NCBI RefSeq assembly: GCF_038051995.1
Contig: NZ_CP150290.1
Location: 6,362,501 to 6,426,500 of the forward strand
Direction of reading: 5' to 3'
DNA: 64,000 nucleotides
Source: Paenibacillus sp. FSL H8-0537
Lineage (GTDB): Bacteria > Bacillota > Bacilli > Paenibacillales > Paenibacillaceae
Under the pieces are notes generated by a model. It had not been told where the DNA came from and ran no database searches. It saw only the letters and a list, made by a program, of their open reading frames with translations. This document shows, in pieces, positions 46,455 to 57,001 of this stretch (the stretch's first letter is position 1; each line of letters starts with the position of its first letter). The position numbers and the translations under genes are program-made.

Positions 46455-46489
46455 CGTATTATTATACATGTCATTTCATATTAATACAA
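46455..46489 (-). promoter_or_regulatory. argC promoter overlapped by two tandem ARG boxes
   Basis: Minus strand: TTGTAT (46489-46484), 17 nt, TATAAT (46466-46461). Two ArgR/AhrC-type half-palindromes, TGTATTAATATGAA (46488-46475) and TGTATAATAATACG (46468-46455), fit TGNATWWWWATNCA with one mismatch each. They start 20 nt apart, two helical turns, as in known ARG box pairs. Binding would block both promoter boxes. Confidence 0.75.
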
Positions 46490-46560
46490 TGAGCGAATGG
46501 ATGTATTTTTGCGCCTCGCACGCTCGAACAACCCGCTGTCATGGAGCGATATCGCTATTT

Positions 46561-47484
46561 CTATTCCAGCTTAAACCCTTCCCCTACTACCTCTGATGTG
46601 TTGCTGATGATGACAAATGCAGTCGGGTCCACCGTCCGAACGAGCTGCTTGAGCTTCGCCACCTCCATTTGCCCCACAACGACCATCAGCACGGTCCGAC
46701 CTTCCCCGCTGTAGCCGCCATGCCCAGCAAGCTTGGTCAAACCGCGGTCGAGATCATAAAGAATCGCCTCCGACACTTTTTCAGGCTCGCTGCTAATGAT
46801 AAAAGCGACCTTCGACACTGGCAGCCCGCTTTGAATAATATCAATCGTTTTGCTCGTCACAAAGAGCCCGACTAAAGCATACAACGCCACTTCCGGCGAA
46901 ATAAGCAGGCCAGCTGCAATAATGACACATCCGTCAAAAATAGCAACGGCGAGCCCTAGCGATATTCCCGTGTAACGATGCAAAATTTGCGCAGCCAAGC
47001 CAAGCCCGCCCGTCGAGCCGCCCCCACGAAAGACAATGCCAAGCCCGAGACCAACGCCGATCCCTCCATATATAGCAGCAAGCAATGGATTATGTGTGGG
47101 TGTTTCCCAATGGGATGTAAGCAGAACGAATAACGGCAGCACAACGGAGCCCAGCGCCACCTTAAGCGCATAACGCTTGCCCAGCAGCCACAGCCCCACA
47201 AAAAACAAGGGGATATTTACAGCCCACTGTGTATAAGCTGGCGGAATGTCAGCAAAACGTTGGACCAAAATCGAAATGCCGGAAACGCCGCCTGAGGCAA
47301 TCTCATTGGGCACCAGAAATAAATTAAAGCTTGCCGCCATTAAAAAAGAGCCCAGCAGCACCTGAAGCATGCTCCAAAAGAGCTGTTTTCCAGGGCTGAG
47401 CGGTTTCTTTATTCGTTTATTTATTACTGTCGATTTAGCTGTGTATGACCTGGGGTTGCCTTTATCATTCATTTCTTTCACCAT
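46561..47484 (-). CDS. YitT family membrane protein (DUF161 + DUF2179)
   Basis: A 307-residue protein with five or more TM helices (about 35-215), including the repeated family blocks FNLFLVPNEIASGGVSGISILV and GIGVGLGLGIVFRGGGSTGGLGLAAQIL. It ends in a cytoplasmic DUF2179 domain (about 225-305: KVAFIISSEPEKVSEAILYDLDRGLTKLAGHGGYSGEGRTVLMVVV). Function unknown across the family. ATG 47484 is used; GTG 47496 is possible. It stands between prfB and the arg operon, with a terminator just upstream. Confidence 0.92.
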   Translation of the reverse strand: MVKEMNDKGNPRSYTAKSTVINKRIKKPLSPGKQLFWSMLQVLLGSFLMAASFNLFLVPNEIASGGVSGISILVQRFADIPPAYTQWAVNIPLFFVGLWLLGKRYALKVALGSVVLPLFVLLTSHWETPTHNPLLAAIYGGIGVGLGLGIVFRGGGSTGGLGLAAQILHRYTGISLGLAVAIFDGCVIIAAGLLISPEVALYALVGLFVTSKTIDIIQSGLPVSKVAFIISSEPEKVSEAILYDLDRGLTKLAGHGGYSGEGRTVLMVVVGQMEVAKLKQLVRTVDPTAFVIISNTSEVVGEGFKLE

Positions 47485-47528
47485 ATCGAATCCCACCCAA
47501 ATTCATAAAGTCTTATGTAAAACGCTCA

Positions 47529-47572
47529 TAAAAAAGAAGAGTTCCACCCTTGTTCGAGTCGGAACTCTTCTT
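47529..47572 (-). terminator. Rho-independent terminator of prfB
   Basis: AAGAAGAGTTCC (47534-47545) and GGAACTCTTCTT (47561-47572) form a perfect 12-bp stem. The minus strand then has a T-run. Confidence 0.92.
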
Positions 47573-47691
47573 AGCTTACGTCAATATGGCTTGATCCATG
47601 CGTATTCATCCAGATCCTGTATCCTTATAGCCTTTTACCGCAAATGCCCAGCACTCGGGCTAGCTTATAGGAACGCTGCAATCGTCAGCTG

Positions 47692-48799
47692 TTAGTCGTG
47701 GCGAATTTGATGGCGCAAATATCCGTTGATGAAGGCGTTCAGGTCGCCATCCATAACGGCTCCCACATTGCCTGTCTCCACCGATGTGCGATGATCCTTG
47801 ACCATGCTGTACGGATGAAAAACATAGGAGCGAATTTGGCTGCCCCAAGCAATTTCCGATTGCTCGCCGCGAATTTCCGCGAGATGCTGACGCTGCTCTT
47901 CGATTTTCCGCTCATAAAGCTTGGAACGCAGCATATTCATAGCCCGCTCACGGTTCTGAATTTGCGAACGTTCCTGCTGGCAGGCAACGACGATACCCGA
48001 GGGAATATGCGTAATACGAATCGCCGATTCTGTCTTGTTGACATGCTGTCCGCCCGCCCCGCTTGCGCGGTATGTATCGACCTTCAAATCCTCGCTGCGA
48101 ATTTCAATATCGATGTCATCGGTGATTTCCGGTACTACATCGCAAGATGCGAAGGACGTATGACGACGGCCTGACGCATCAAATGGTGAAATACGAACGA
48201 GGCGATGTACGCCCTTCTCCGCTTTAAGATAACCGTAGGCATTGTAGCCTTTGACCAAAATCGTGACGCTCTTGATGCCTGCCTCATCACCTGGCAGATA
48301 ATCAAGCAGCTCGACCTTGAAGCCGCTTTTCTCCGCCCAGCGTGTATACATGCGGTACAGCATTTGGCCCCAGTCCTGCGACTCGGTGCCGCCGGCGCCA
48401 GGATGCAGCTCAACGATAGCGTTGAGCTTATCATACGGCTGGTTGAGCAGCAGCGTCAGCTCAAAGTCATTCAGCTTGCGCAGCAGCTGGGCTGTTCCTT
48501 CCAGCAGCTCAGGCTCAAGCGTCACGTCCTGCTCTTCTTCCGCAAGCTCCAGCATCGTTTGCAAATCTTCCATCTCGCCGTTCAAGCGCAAATATTGATC
48601 GACGACCGATTTGACCGCATTCATTTCGGAAATCACGTTTTGCGCCTTGTCATTGTCATCCCAAAAATCAGGCGCCGTCATTTTTTCCTCAAAGTTTGCG
48701 ATCAGCTCATTCTTAAGATCTAAGTCAAAGAGACCCCCTGAGATCTTGGAGCCGCTTCGCTATTTCTCGCAAGTCCTGTTTCACCGTTGGTTCTATCAT
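47692..48799 (-). CDS. prfB: Peptide chain release factor 2, with programmed +1 frameshift
   Basis: Frame one starts at ATG 48799 and reads 24 codons, [17 protein letters not shown] to ...GSL, then meets TGA at 48727-48725. The site CTT TGA C is preceded by AGGGGG (48739-48734), the internal Shine-Dalgarno that drives the known autoregulatory +1 shift. After it the frame continues [15 protein letters not shown] and 344 residues follow in all, giving about 368. RF2 features are [38 protein letters not shown] (the GGQ motif) and SPFD in place of the RF1 PxT. It recognises UGA and UAA. secA lies upstream on the same strand. Confidence 0.96.
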
Positions 48800-48850
48800 A
48801 GCGTACGCTTCACCTCAAATTTCTTATCTTGTCTGGTTGCCCAGCTTTTA

Positions 48851-48956
48851 CTTGAAATATAAGAATTTATAAGTATTTCCCCTTATAAATAGGCTTATAT
48901 TTCTCCGACAAAGCTCTTCGCACGTCCTAGAAGGACGACGAAGTCGTTTTTGCTTG
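48851..48956 (-). repeat. Interspersed two-hairpin repeat, copy 9
   Basis: On the minus strand it starts CAAGCAAAAACGACTTCGTC, GTCCTTCTAGGACGTGCGAA, then AAATATAAGCCTATTTATAAGG / CTTATAAATTCTTATATTT. It is closest to the copy at 7901. It lies between prfB and secA. Confidence 0.75.
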
Positions 48957-48976
48957 CTATGCTGCTTGATGGCATA

Positions 48977-49036
48977 AACGCGCCTGCTGCGAAGCGAAGC
49001 AGCTTCTGCCGCATCTCTTTCGCACACTGGCGCGTT
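48977..49036 (-). terminator. Hairpin region after secA
   Basis: AACGCGCC (48977-48984) and GGCGCGTT (49029-49036) pair, with a second inner stem GCTGC...GCAGC. There is no T-run, so the function is uncertain. It lies 25 nt after the secA stop. Confidence 0.35.
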
Positions 49037-49061
49037 AAGCCTTGCCTATCCAATCAGTACC

Positions 49062-51566
<2,505 letters not shown>

Positions 51567-51800
51567 GGGGCTTCCCCTTTCACCTTACGCTTGTTTGCCT
51601 TAAATTGTAACAGTTTGCAGGATGCACCGCAACGCATCACCATTATTTTCAGGTAAGAATATAACAAACCTTTCGAAAAGAAAAAAGGCGAACCGTCTAT
51701 GTTTTCAACTGAGTTCATTATACATCGCGCAGAGGGCGAAATCAAAACGTCTACCTATTAAAAAACAGCACTGTCTCCTATGGATAAATGCACCATGACA
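51567..51800. other. Intergenic region between secA and hpf
   Basis: About 230 bp before the hpf terminator; the whole gap between the genes is 313 bp. It should contain the secA promoter, but no box pair is good enough to name. No other feature seen. Confidence 0.5.
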
Positions 51801-51841
51801 AAAAAATGAAAAAGCCTTCCCTCCCGCAGGAGGAAAGGCTT
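51801..51841 (-). terminator. Rho-independent terminator of hpf
   Basis: AAGCCTTCCCTCC (51812-51824) and GGAGGAAAGGCTT (51829-51841) form the stem; the A-rich run before it is a T-run on the minus strand. Confidence 0.88.
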
Positions 51842-51879
51842 AAAATTGCAATAAATATATAAGTACGACTGGCCTTGTA

Positions 51880-52425
51880 TTAGCCTTGTTCAATTAATCC
51901 ATATGTTCCATCATCGCGTTTGTACACGACGTTCACCTCTTCATTAATGCTATTGGCGAATACGAAAAAGTTATGGCCGACCATATTCATTTGCAAAATG
52001 GCCTCCTCCACATCCATCGGCTTGAGCAGGAATTTCTTCGTTCTTACGACTTCGAAATCCTCTTCCTCATGCTCGAGAACGCCTACGGCGGAGCCTTCTT
52101 CCCTGAATAGCGATTTCACACCGCTGTCATGGCGGAATCTACGGTTAACTTTCGTTTTGTGCTTGCGAATTTGTCTTTCGAGCTTATCCACAACTGTATC
52201 AATAGAGGCGTACATGTCGGCACTTTTTTCCTCTGCTCTCAAAAAGTTGCGGGCAATCGGAATCGTGACCTCAACAGCGTGTATGCCTTTCGTCACCGAT
52301 AAGGTTACGGTTGTTTCGGAGGTAGGGGCTTCAAAATACTTCTCTAAGCGGCCGAGCTTCTTCTCGACATATTCCTTGAGTGCATCTGTCACTTGTAAAT
52401 GTTGACCTCGAATGATGTATTCCAT
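51880..52425 (-). CDS. hpf: Ribosome hibernation promoting factor, long form
   Basis: A 181-residue protein. The N-terminal domain (about 1-100) YIIRGQHLQVTDALKEYVEKKLGRLEKYF...HAVEVTIPI binds the decoding centre. The C-terminal domain (about 125-181) VRTKKFLLKPMDVEEAILQMNMVGHNFFVFANSINEEVNVVYKRDDGTYGLIEQ causes 100S ribosome dimers. This two-domain form is typical of Bacillota. ATG 52425 follows an AAGGAGG site. Confidence 0.96.
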   Translation of the reverse strand: MEYIIRGQHLQVTDALKEYVEKKLGRLEKYFEAPTSETTVTLSVTKGIHAVEVTIPIARNFLRAEEKSADMYASIDTVVDKLERQIRKHKTKVNRRFRHDSGVKSLFREEGSAVGVLEHEEEDFEVVRTKKFLLKPMDVEEAILQMNMVGHNFFVFANSINEEVNVVYKRDDGTYGLIEQG

Positions 52426-52570
52426 GGGGCATGCCTCCTTTACATGTTCTTATTATAACATAGTAGGGGAGGTATAGTAAAACTATTTTCTATTAATTTA
52501 GAATTTTCTAATAATTTATGTCGAAGGTTTGAACGAGCAAAGATTAACAAGCACCTAGTGCCATTCGGCA

Positions 52571-52598
52571 AAATAAAAGCCCCGGTTGCCCGGAGCTT
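52571..52598 (-). terminator. Rho-independent terminator of the cold-shock gene
   Basis: AAGCCCCGG (52577-52585) and CCGGAGCTT (52590-52598) form the stem with a T-rich tail on the minus strand. Confidence 0.8.
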
Positions 52599-52648
52599 AA
52601 AGTTTACATATAAATAAATCCTATAGACTGGCTATTGCAGCCTGATGA

Positions 52649-52846
52649 TTACAGTTTAGTGACGTTAGCAGCTTGTGGACCGCGTGCGCCTTCTACGATG
52701 TCAAATTCAACCGCTTGGCCTTCGTCAAGAGTTTTGAAGCCTTCTGTTTGAATAGCCGAGAAGTGAACGAATACGTCGCCGCCTTGATCAGTTTCGATAA
52801 ATCCATAACCCTTCTCCGCGTTAAACCATTTAACTTTACCTTGCAT
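52649..52846 (-). CDS. Cold-shock protein (CspA/CspB family)
   Basis: A 65-residue OB-fold RNA chaperone with RNP1 KGYGFI and RNP2 VFVHFSAI. The start is [24 protein letters not shown] lies about 11 nt before the ATG. Monocistronic with its own promoter, a leader of roughly 57 nt and a terminator. Confidence 0.97.
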   Translation of the reverse strand: MQGKVKWFNAEKGYGFIETDQGGDVFVHFSAIQTEGFKTLDEGQAVEFDIVEGARGPQAANVTKL

Positions 52847-52909
52847 GCATAAACAGTCCCTTCATCTTCAAATACTGTGAAACACCTTACTCATGTGGCC
52901 CACAATTTG

Positions 52910-52939
52910 ACTATAACACCGCGTTATTAGAATTGTCAA
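52910..52939 (-). promoter_or_regulatory. Sigma-A promoter of the cold-shock gene
   Basis: Minus strand TTGACA (52939-52934), 18 nt, TATAGT (52915-52910). Confidence 0.65.
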
Positions 52940-53078
52940 ACAATTTATTGTAAGCGAATACATTGCGACTGTATATGCCTTTTGCTTGTAAATGAATTGT
53001 ACAACTTCTTAAGAAAGCACCGTGAGATTCATCCTACATTACGCTTTTCAAAATAAGAGAAGGTTCTCACCATTCTGC

Positions 53079-53984
53079 CTATTCCAGCTTTGTTTGATAT
53101 TTAGTGGCCACTATTGCATTTTGAGGCAGCAAACACGGAATACCGCCTAAAATCGGATACGCTAGTAGGCTTTCAGGTGAATAGTAGCAATCCTCGTATT
53201 GAATCAACTCGCTTTTTGTAATCGGACAACATAGCGGCTTTTCCGACTTCGATACACCTTCATTATTTTTCCTAATAATGATGACACTAACAGGGTTAAG
53301 TTCATGGTAGTTCGCCTCAAATGGACGATGCTCAATTACATCGTAACCTAGCTCGACTGCTTTAGAGTATAAATCCTTCACGTAACCATGCTCTTGCATT
53401 CTCTTCTTTGCTTCTTCAGAAGAAAATTCATGTGTAGGCTCAAGGAGCACCAAGAATTTGGCTGCAATTCGATAGAGTTCCTTTAAAGCTTCTTCTTCTC
53501 TGCCACCATTAGATTCAATCGAATGAGTTGCATAAACAACATCTATCGCATTATCCTTAAATGGGGACTGAAACATATCGCCGGTGAGCAGCCTTACGCA
53601 CTCCAAATCTTGCTCTTTGATGAAGGCTTTAGCATATTTTATTCTAGACCATGATATGTCGAATCCATATGCCTTATCGGGTTGTTTTTGAAGTCGAGGA
53701 ATGGTGATTCCAAGCATAGTCCCCTCGCCAACGCCCACTTCCAATAAAGAATCGTATGACTCAAGGCCATCTAATATTTTAGCCAATGCAGTACTGAATG
53801 CATCTCGTGATACGGGATTGCTCTTATAACCTGCAATGTATGAACCAGCTTGAAAATCATAGCTGATCATTATATCTTCCGTGCTATTCATCGGGCTTCC
53901 GCTCATTTTTTTTAAGTGCTGAATGATATTTCCGTTTTGTTGATAAATCGCTTTGATTTTATGAAGAATTGAGTATTTATCCAT
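53079..53984 (-). CDS. SAM-dependent methyltransferase with C-terminal Trm112-like zinc-ribbon tail
   Basis: A 301-residue protein. Class-I methyltransferase motif I LLEVGVGEGTMLGITIP (about 98-114) is followed by GFDISWSRIKYAKAFI, LLTGDMFQSPFKDNAIDVVYATHSIES and a partner helix. The last about 60 residues, CCPITKSELIQYEDCYYSPESLLAYPILGGIPCLLP, look like the small Trm112/UPF0434 zinc-ribbon domain with a CC...C pattern. It lies 19 nt after the PseC-type gene, so it is the last gene of the nonulosonate operon. Its target (O-methylation of the sugar or another cluster product) is inferred only. Confidence 0.82.
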   Translation of the reverse strand: MDKYSILHKIKAIYQQNGNIIQHLKKMSGSPMNSTEDIMISYDFQAGSYIAGYKSNPVSRDAFSTALAKILDGLESYDSLLEVGVGEGTMLGITIPRLQKQPDKAYGFDISWSRIKYAKAFIKEQDLECVRLLTGDMFQSPFKDNAIDVVYATHSIESNGGREEEALKELYRIAAKFLVLLEPTHEFSSEEAKKRMQEHGYVKDLYSKAVELGYDVIEHRPFEANYHELNPVSVIIIRKNNEGVSKSEKPLCCPITKSELIQYEDCYYSPESLLAYPILGGIPCLLPQNAIVATKYQTKLE

Positions 53985-54003
53985 AGTTCCTCCAATAGGC
54001 GAG

Positions 54004-55185
54004 CTATATTCCTGAATAATATTGTTTATATATTTTCAACACGGCTGTTATTACATCAGCCACATCATGTTCATTCATCCTTGGAAACAACGGAAGTGTA
54101 ATGCAGGTTTGATAATACGTCTCCGCTTCGGGGCAATGCACTACCTCATTAACCTTATTCTTATAAAATGGCTGGTGGTACACAGGGATATAATGAACGT
54201 TAACCCCAATATTATTTTCCCTAAATGCCTCAAAAATCTCCCTACGGTCAGCCGTAAACTTGCCCTGCTCAAAGCGGATCATATATAAATGCCAGCTGGA
54301 GTCGCTTTTCTCGTGCTGGAACGGCAGGACTAACCCATCCAAGCCGGATAGAGCCTCGTTATAAGCCCCAGCAATCTCCCGTCGACGATCTACAAAATGA
54401 TCGAGCTTGCCCATTTGTGAATGGCCTAATGCCGCTTGAATATCTGTCATTCTGTAATTGTAGCCTAGCTCCGACATTTCATAATACCAAGGGCCATCGT
54501 TTTTCTGCATAACAGCAGCATCCCGTGTCATACCATGGTTTCTAAACAATAGCAGGCGTTTATAATAATGCTCGTCATCGGTTACGATCATGCCGCCTTC
54601 ACCTGAAGTCACATGTTTGACAGGATGAAAGCTGAACATTGTCATATGTGCCAATGAGCCTACCTTCTTCCCTGCATAAGAGGCTCCTAAAGAATGGGCG
54701 GCATCATGAATGACGACCAAATTATTTTTGCGAGCCAGTTCATTAATTCGATCCATATCTACAGGCTGTCCTGTAAAATCCACCGGAATAATCGCCTTGG
54801 TACGGCTCGTAATTAGCCTCTCTACCTCAGCCGGGTTGATATTATAGGTATCAGGCAATATATCTGCGAAAACTGGCTTGCCTCCCATATACAACACACA
54901 ATTGCTGCTGGCTATAAAGGTAATTGGCGTTGTTATAACCTCATCATCATCACCGATGCCCGCAGCAAAACAGGCGCCATGAAGGGCCGCCGTTCCATTA
55001 CAAAAAGCAACCGCGTAACGAACGCCGGCGTATTCCGCCACCCGGCGCTCAAACCGCTCAATAGCTGGACCCTGAGTAATAAGCTCGCCGCGCAAAACCT
55101 GCACCACAGCCTCGATATCCTCTTCATCCAGCCACTGCTTGCCATAAGGCAGCAGCGCTTCTCTAACTGGTCCCGCATATTCCAT
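54004..55185 (-). CDS. pseC: PseC-type sugar-nucleotide aminotransferase (DegT/DnrJ/EryC1/StrS)
   Basis: A 393-residue PLP enzyme. It shows LPYGKQWLDEEDIEAVVQVLRGELITQGPAIERFE, VAFCNGTAALHGACFAAGIGDDDEVITTPITFIASSNCVLYMGGKPVFADI, IHDAAHSLGA and the PLP lysine in FHPVKHVTSGEGGM (about 186). The opening and the FIASSNC block match PseC (UDP-4-keto-6-deoxy-L-AltNAc aminotransferase) better than LegC. It would place the amine that becomes N-7 of pseudaminic acid. It lies 22 nt after the SDR gene. Confidence 0.87.
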   Translation of the reverse strand: MEYAGPVREALLPYGKQWLDEEDIEAVVQVLRGELITQGPAIERFERRVAEYAGVRYAVAFCNGTAALHGACFAAGIGDDDEVITTPITFIASSNCVLYMGGKPVFADILPDTYNINPAEVERLITSRTKAIIPVDFTGQPVDMDRINELARKNNLVVIHDAAHSLGASYAGKKVGSLAHMTMFSFHPVKHVTSGEGGMIVTDDEHYYKRLLLFRNHGMTRDAAVMQKNDGPWYYEMSELGYNYRMTDIQAALGHSQMGKLDHFVDRRREIAGAYNEALSGLDGLVLPFQHEKSDSSWHLYMIRFEQGKFTADRREIFEAFRENNIGVNVHYIPVYHQPFYKNKVNEVVHCPEAETYYQTCITLPLFPRMNEHDVADVITAVLKIYKQYYSGI

Positions 55186-55207
55186 CTGATCTGCCGCCTT
55201 TCCTAAA

Positions 55208-56158
55208 TTAAATCAAATCCGTTACGCGAATCCAGTCCTCTGTCCGCTTAATCCCTTCTTCCAGAGTCACCTCTGGCTTCCAGCCAAGCAGCCCAAAGGC
55301 TTTGGATGAGTTGCAAAGCAGCTTCTGAATTTCACTCTGCGGATGGATATGCTCAACATGGTGGATACGGGATTCATCCCCCTCCAGCACGAGCTTCGCC
55401 AATTCATTAACCGAAATGTCACGGCCCAAGCCCGCATTGACGATTTCGCCGTTCACTTTATCGGAATAGCCTGCTTCAACGACAAATCTCGCACAGTCCG
55501 CCACATACAGCAGGTCACGCGTCTGCGTACCTTCCCCGTATATATTCAAATCTTTGCCTGCTAGCTTGTTCTTTAAGAAAATAGCTACAACTCCGCCTTC
55601 GCCTCCGGTCTTCTGAAACGGACCATAGGTATTAAATGGACGTATAACAACCGTCGGCAAACCGTATGCATGATAATACGACAGTACCATATTTTCAGCA
55701 GCAATTTTGGCGCCTGCATAAGGCGAAGCCGGTTTGATCGGATGATGCTCTGCAATTCCGCTCTCTTCTGTACAACGGTCATAAACCATGCAGGTGCTCA
55801 TAAATACGACTTTGACATTATGCTTACGAGCCTGCTCCAGCACATGAAAGGTTCCAATTGTATCATTGTTGAAGGTAGTGCGAGGATCATCTATAGAATC
55901 CTGTACATTTATAGATGCGCCAAGATGATAGCAAATGTCGAATTTATGTTCTTCGAAAAGCTGCTTCAGCAAAGACTCGTCGAGTATTGACCCCTCAATG
56001 AAACGCTCCAGACGCGAATGCTGGCGAAATTCCTCAATATTCGCTTCCCTGCCATTAGATAAATCATCAATAATCCATAAGTTGTGGCCATCCTCAAGCA
56101 GTTGCTTGGCTACCCATCTTCCAATAAAACCAGCTCCGCCGGTCAGCAATATATTCAC
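55208..56158 (-). CDS. NAD-dependent epimerase/dehydratase (extended SDR) of the nonulosonate operon
   Basis: A 316-residue Rossmann protein with glycine motif TGGAGFIGRWVAKQL, D at the end of beta-2 (IIDDLSNG), the active-site Ser/Thr region VVFMSTCMVYD, the Tyr-Lys pair in SPYAGAKIAAENM (about 147-159), and FNTYGPFQ. The usual Asp-Glu pair of 4,6-dehydratases (STDEVYG) is replaced by TCMVYD, so an epimerase or related oxidoreductase role is as likely as the first dehydratase step. The start is GTG 56158, with AGGAGG 6 nt upstream. Substrate not known; from context probably a UDP-sugar. Confidence 0.82.
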   Translation of the reverse strand: MNILLTGGAGFIGRWVAKQLLEDGHNLWIIDDLSNGREANIEEFRQHSRLERFIEGSILDESLLKQLFEEHKFDICYHLGASINVQDSIDDPRTTFNNDTIGTFHVLEQARKHNVKVVFMSTCMVYDRCTEESGIAEHHPIKPASPYAGAKIAAENMVLSYYHAYGLPTVVIRPFNTYGPFQKTGGEGGVVAIFLKNKLAGKDLNIYGEGTQTRDLLYVADCARFVVEAGYSDKVNGEIVNAGLGRDISVNELAKLVLEGDESRIHHVEHIHPQSEIQKLLCNSSKAFGLLGWKPEVTLEEGIKRTEDWIRVTDLI

Positions 56159-56200
56159 AATAGTCCTCCTAAAGGATATTCTTCTTATCCTGAAATCAAA

Positions 56201-57001
56201 TTAAAAAGCTCTAACAAGCTTAGGTTCTTCATGGCCTAGCTCTCCGTCCAAATAACGATCAACGATATCATTATTAAATGTGTTATATACCAGCCTTAAA
56301 TGCTGTGGAGCCCAATCTTTCGATGTAAACAGCTTGCCGCTGGAGCGCTGCGGAATTGCTTTAAACGATTGACCTTCACCCATCTTATTAAAAAGGTGGA
56401 TGAGATCCTCGGCAGCCTGCTTAACCGCATTACAGGCAACATCATGCAGACCTTCCCCCCGGTGCAGCTCAGGCACAGAATGATGAATGACGGCTCCCCC
56501 ATCCAATTGGGAAGTCAGTTGGTGAATCGTCATACCCGCCCAGTTCGGCTTAAGGAAATAGAATGGCCAGAAAAGCGTAATATTCCCACGATACCAAGGA
56601 GATAAGCCTCCATGTATATTCCAGGATATTTCCGGGAAAACGCTCAGCGTCTCTTCGTCAAGCTTATGAACCCCATAGCTCACTACAGCCTGGGGATTTT
56701 GCTCAATCACCCATTGTCTAGTCTCACTGCTATTTAATTGATCTATAGTTACCTCACGCACGGGTATGCCTTCAAATACTTTGAGATCAGCTTCCCCAAA
56801 TGCCTGCTCTTCCGCGCTCTGACGATCCGAAAAATGGCGAACGAAATTATGTTGATCCAGCTCCGACCAGCTAGGGTGCGGATTGGGCATTAGCTCTTCA
56901 CGTTTTTCAATCAATAATGCTTGCAGCAGCCCCTCTTCATGCAAACGTTTTGCAATATGCAAATGCCGCGGATGGGACCCCGTCAGAAAAATCAATTTCA
57001 T
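56201..57001 (-). CDS. Formyltransferase-family protein (sugar N-formyltransferase candidate)
   Basis: A 266-residue protein with the formyl-transferase core: SWNIHGGLSPWYRGNITLFW contains the N-I-H of the catalytic triad (about 128-130), and MTIHQLTSQLDGGAVIHH contains the Asp (about 167). It lacks the C-terminal tRNA-binding domain of methionyl-tRNA formyltransferase and is embedded in a sugar operon. It therefore probably transfers formyl from 10-formyltetrahydrofolate to an amino sugar. It overlaps the DUF4910 gene by 4 nt (ATGA). The N-formylated position is inference. Confidence 0.83.
   Translation of the reverse strand: MKLIFLTGSHPRHLHIAKRLHEEGLLQALLIEKREELMPNPHPSWSELDQHNFVRHFSDRQSAEEQAFGEADLKVFEGIPVREVTIDQLNSSETRQWVIEQNPQAVVSYGVHKLDEETLSVFPEISWNIHGGLSPWYRGNITLFWPFYFLKPNWAGMTIHQLTSQLDGGAVIHHSVPELHRGEGLHDVACNAVKQAAEDLIHLFNKMGEGQSFKAIPQRSSGKLFTSKDWAPQHLRLVYNTFNNDIVDRYLDGELGHEEPKLVRAF

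Noticed and set aside
3663-48956. The repeated hairpins as a CRISPR array or as plain rho-independent terminators
   Set aside because: Copies are kilobases apart with no regular spacers, so not CRISPR. Several lie at operon starts or inside operons and contain two hairpins of fixed layout, so terminator function alone does not explain them.
56201-57001. Calling the formyltransferase gene fmt (methionyl-tRNA formyltransferase)
   Set aside because: It is too short (266 residues), lacks the C-terminal tRNA-binding domain, and lies in a sugar operon.
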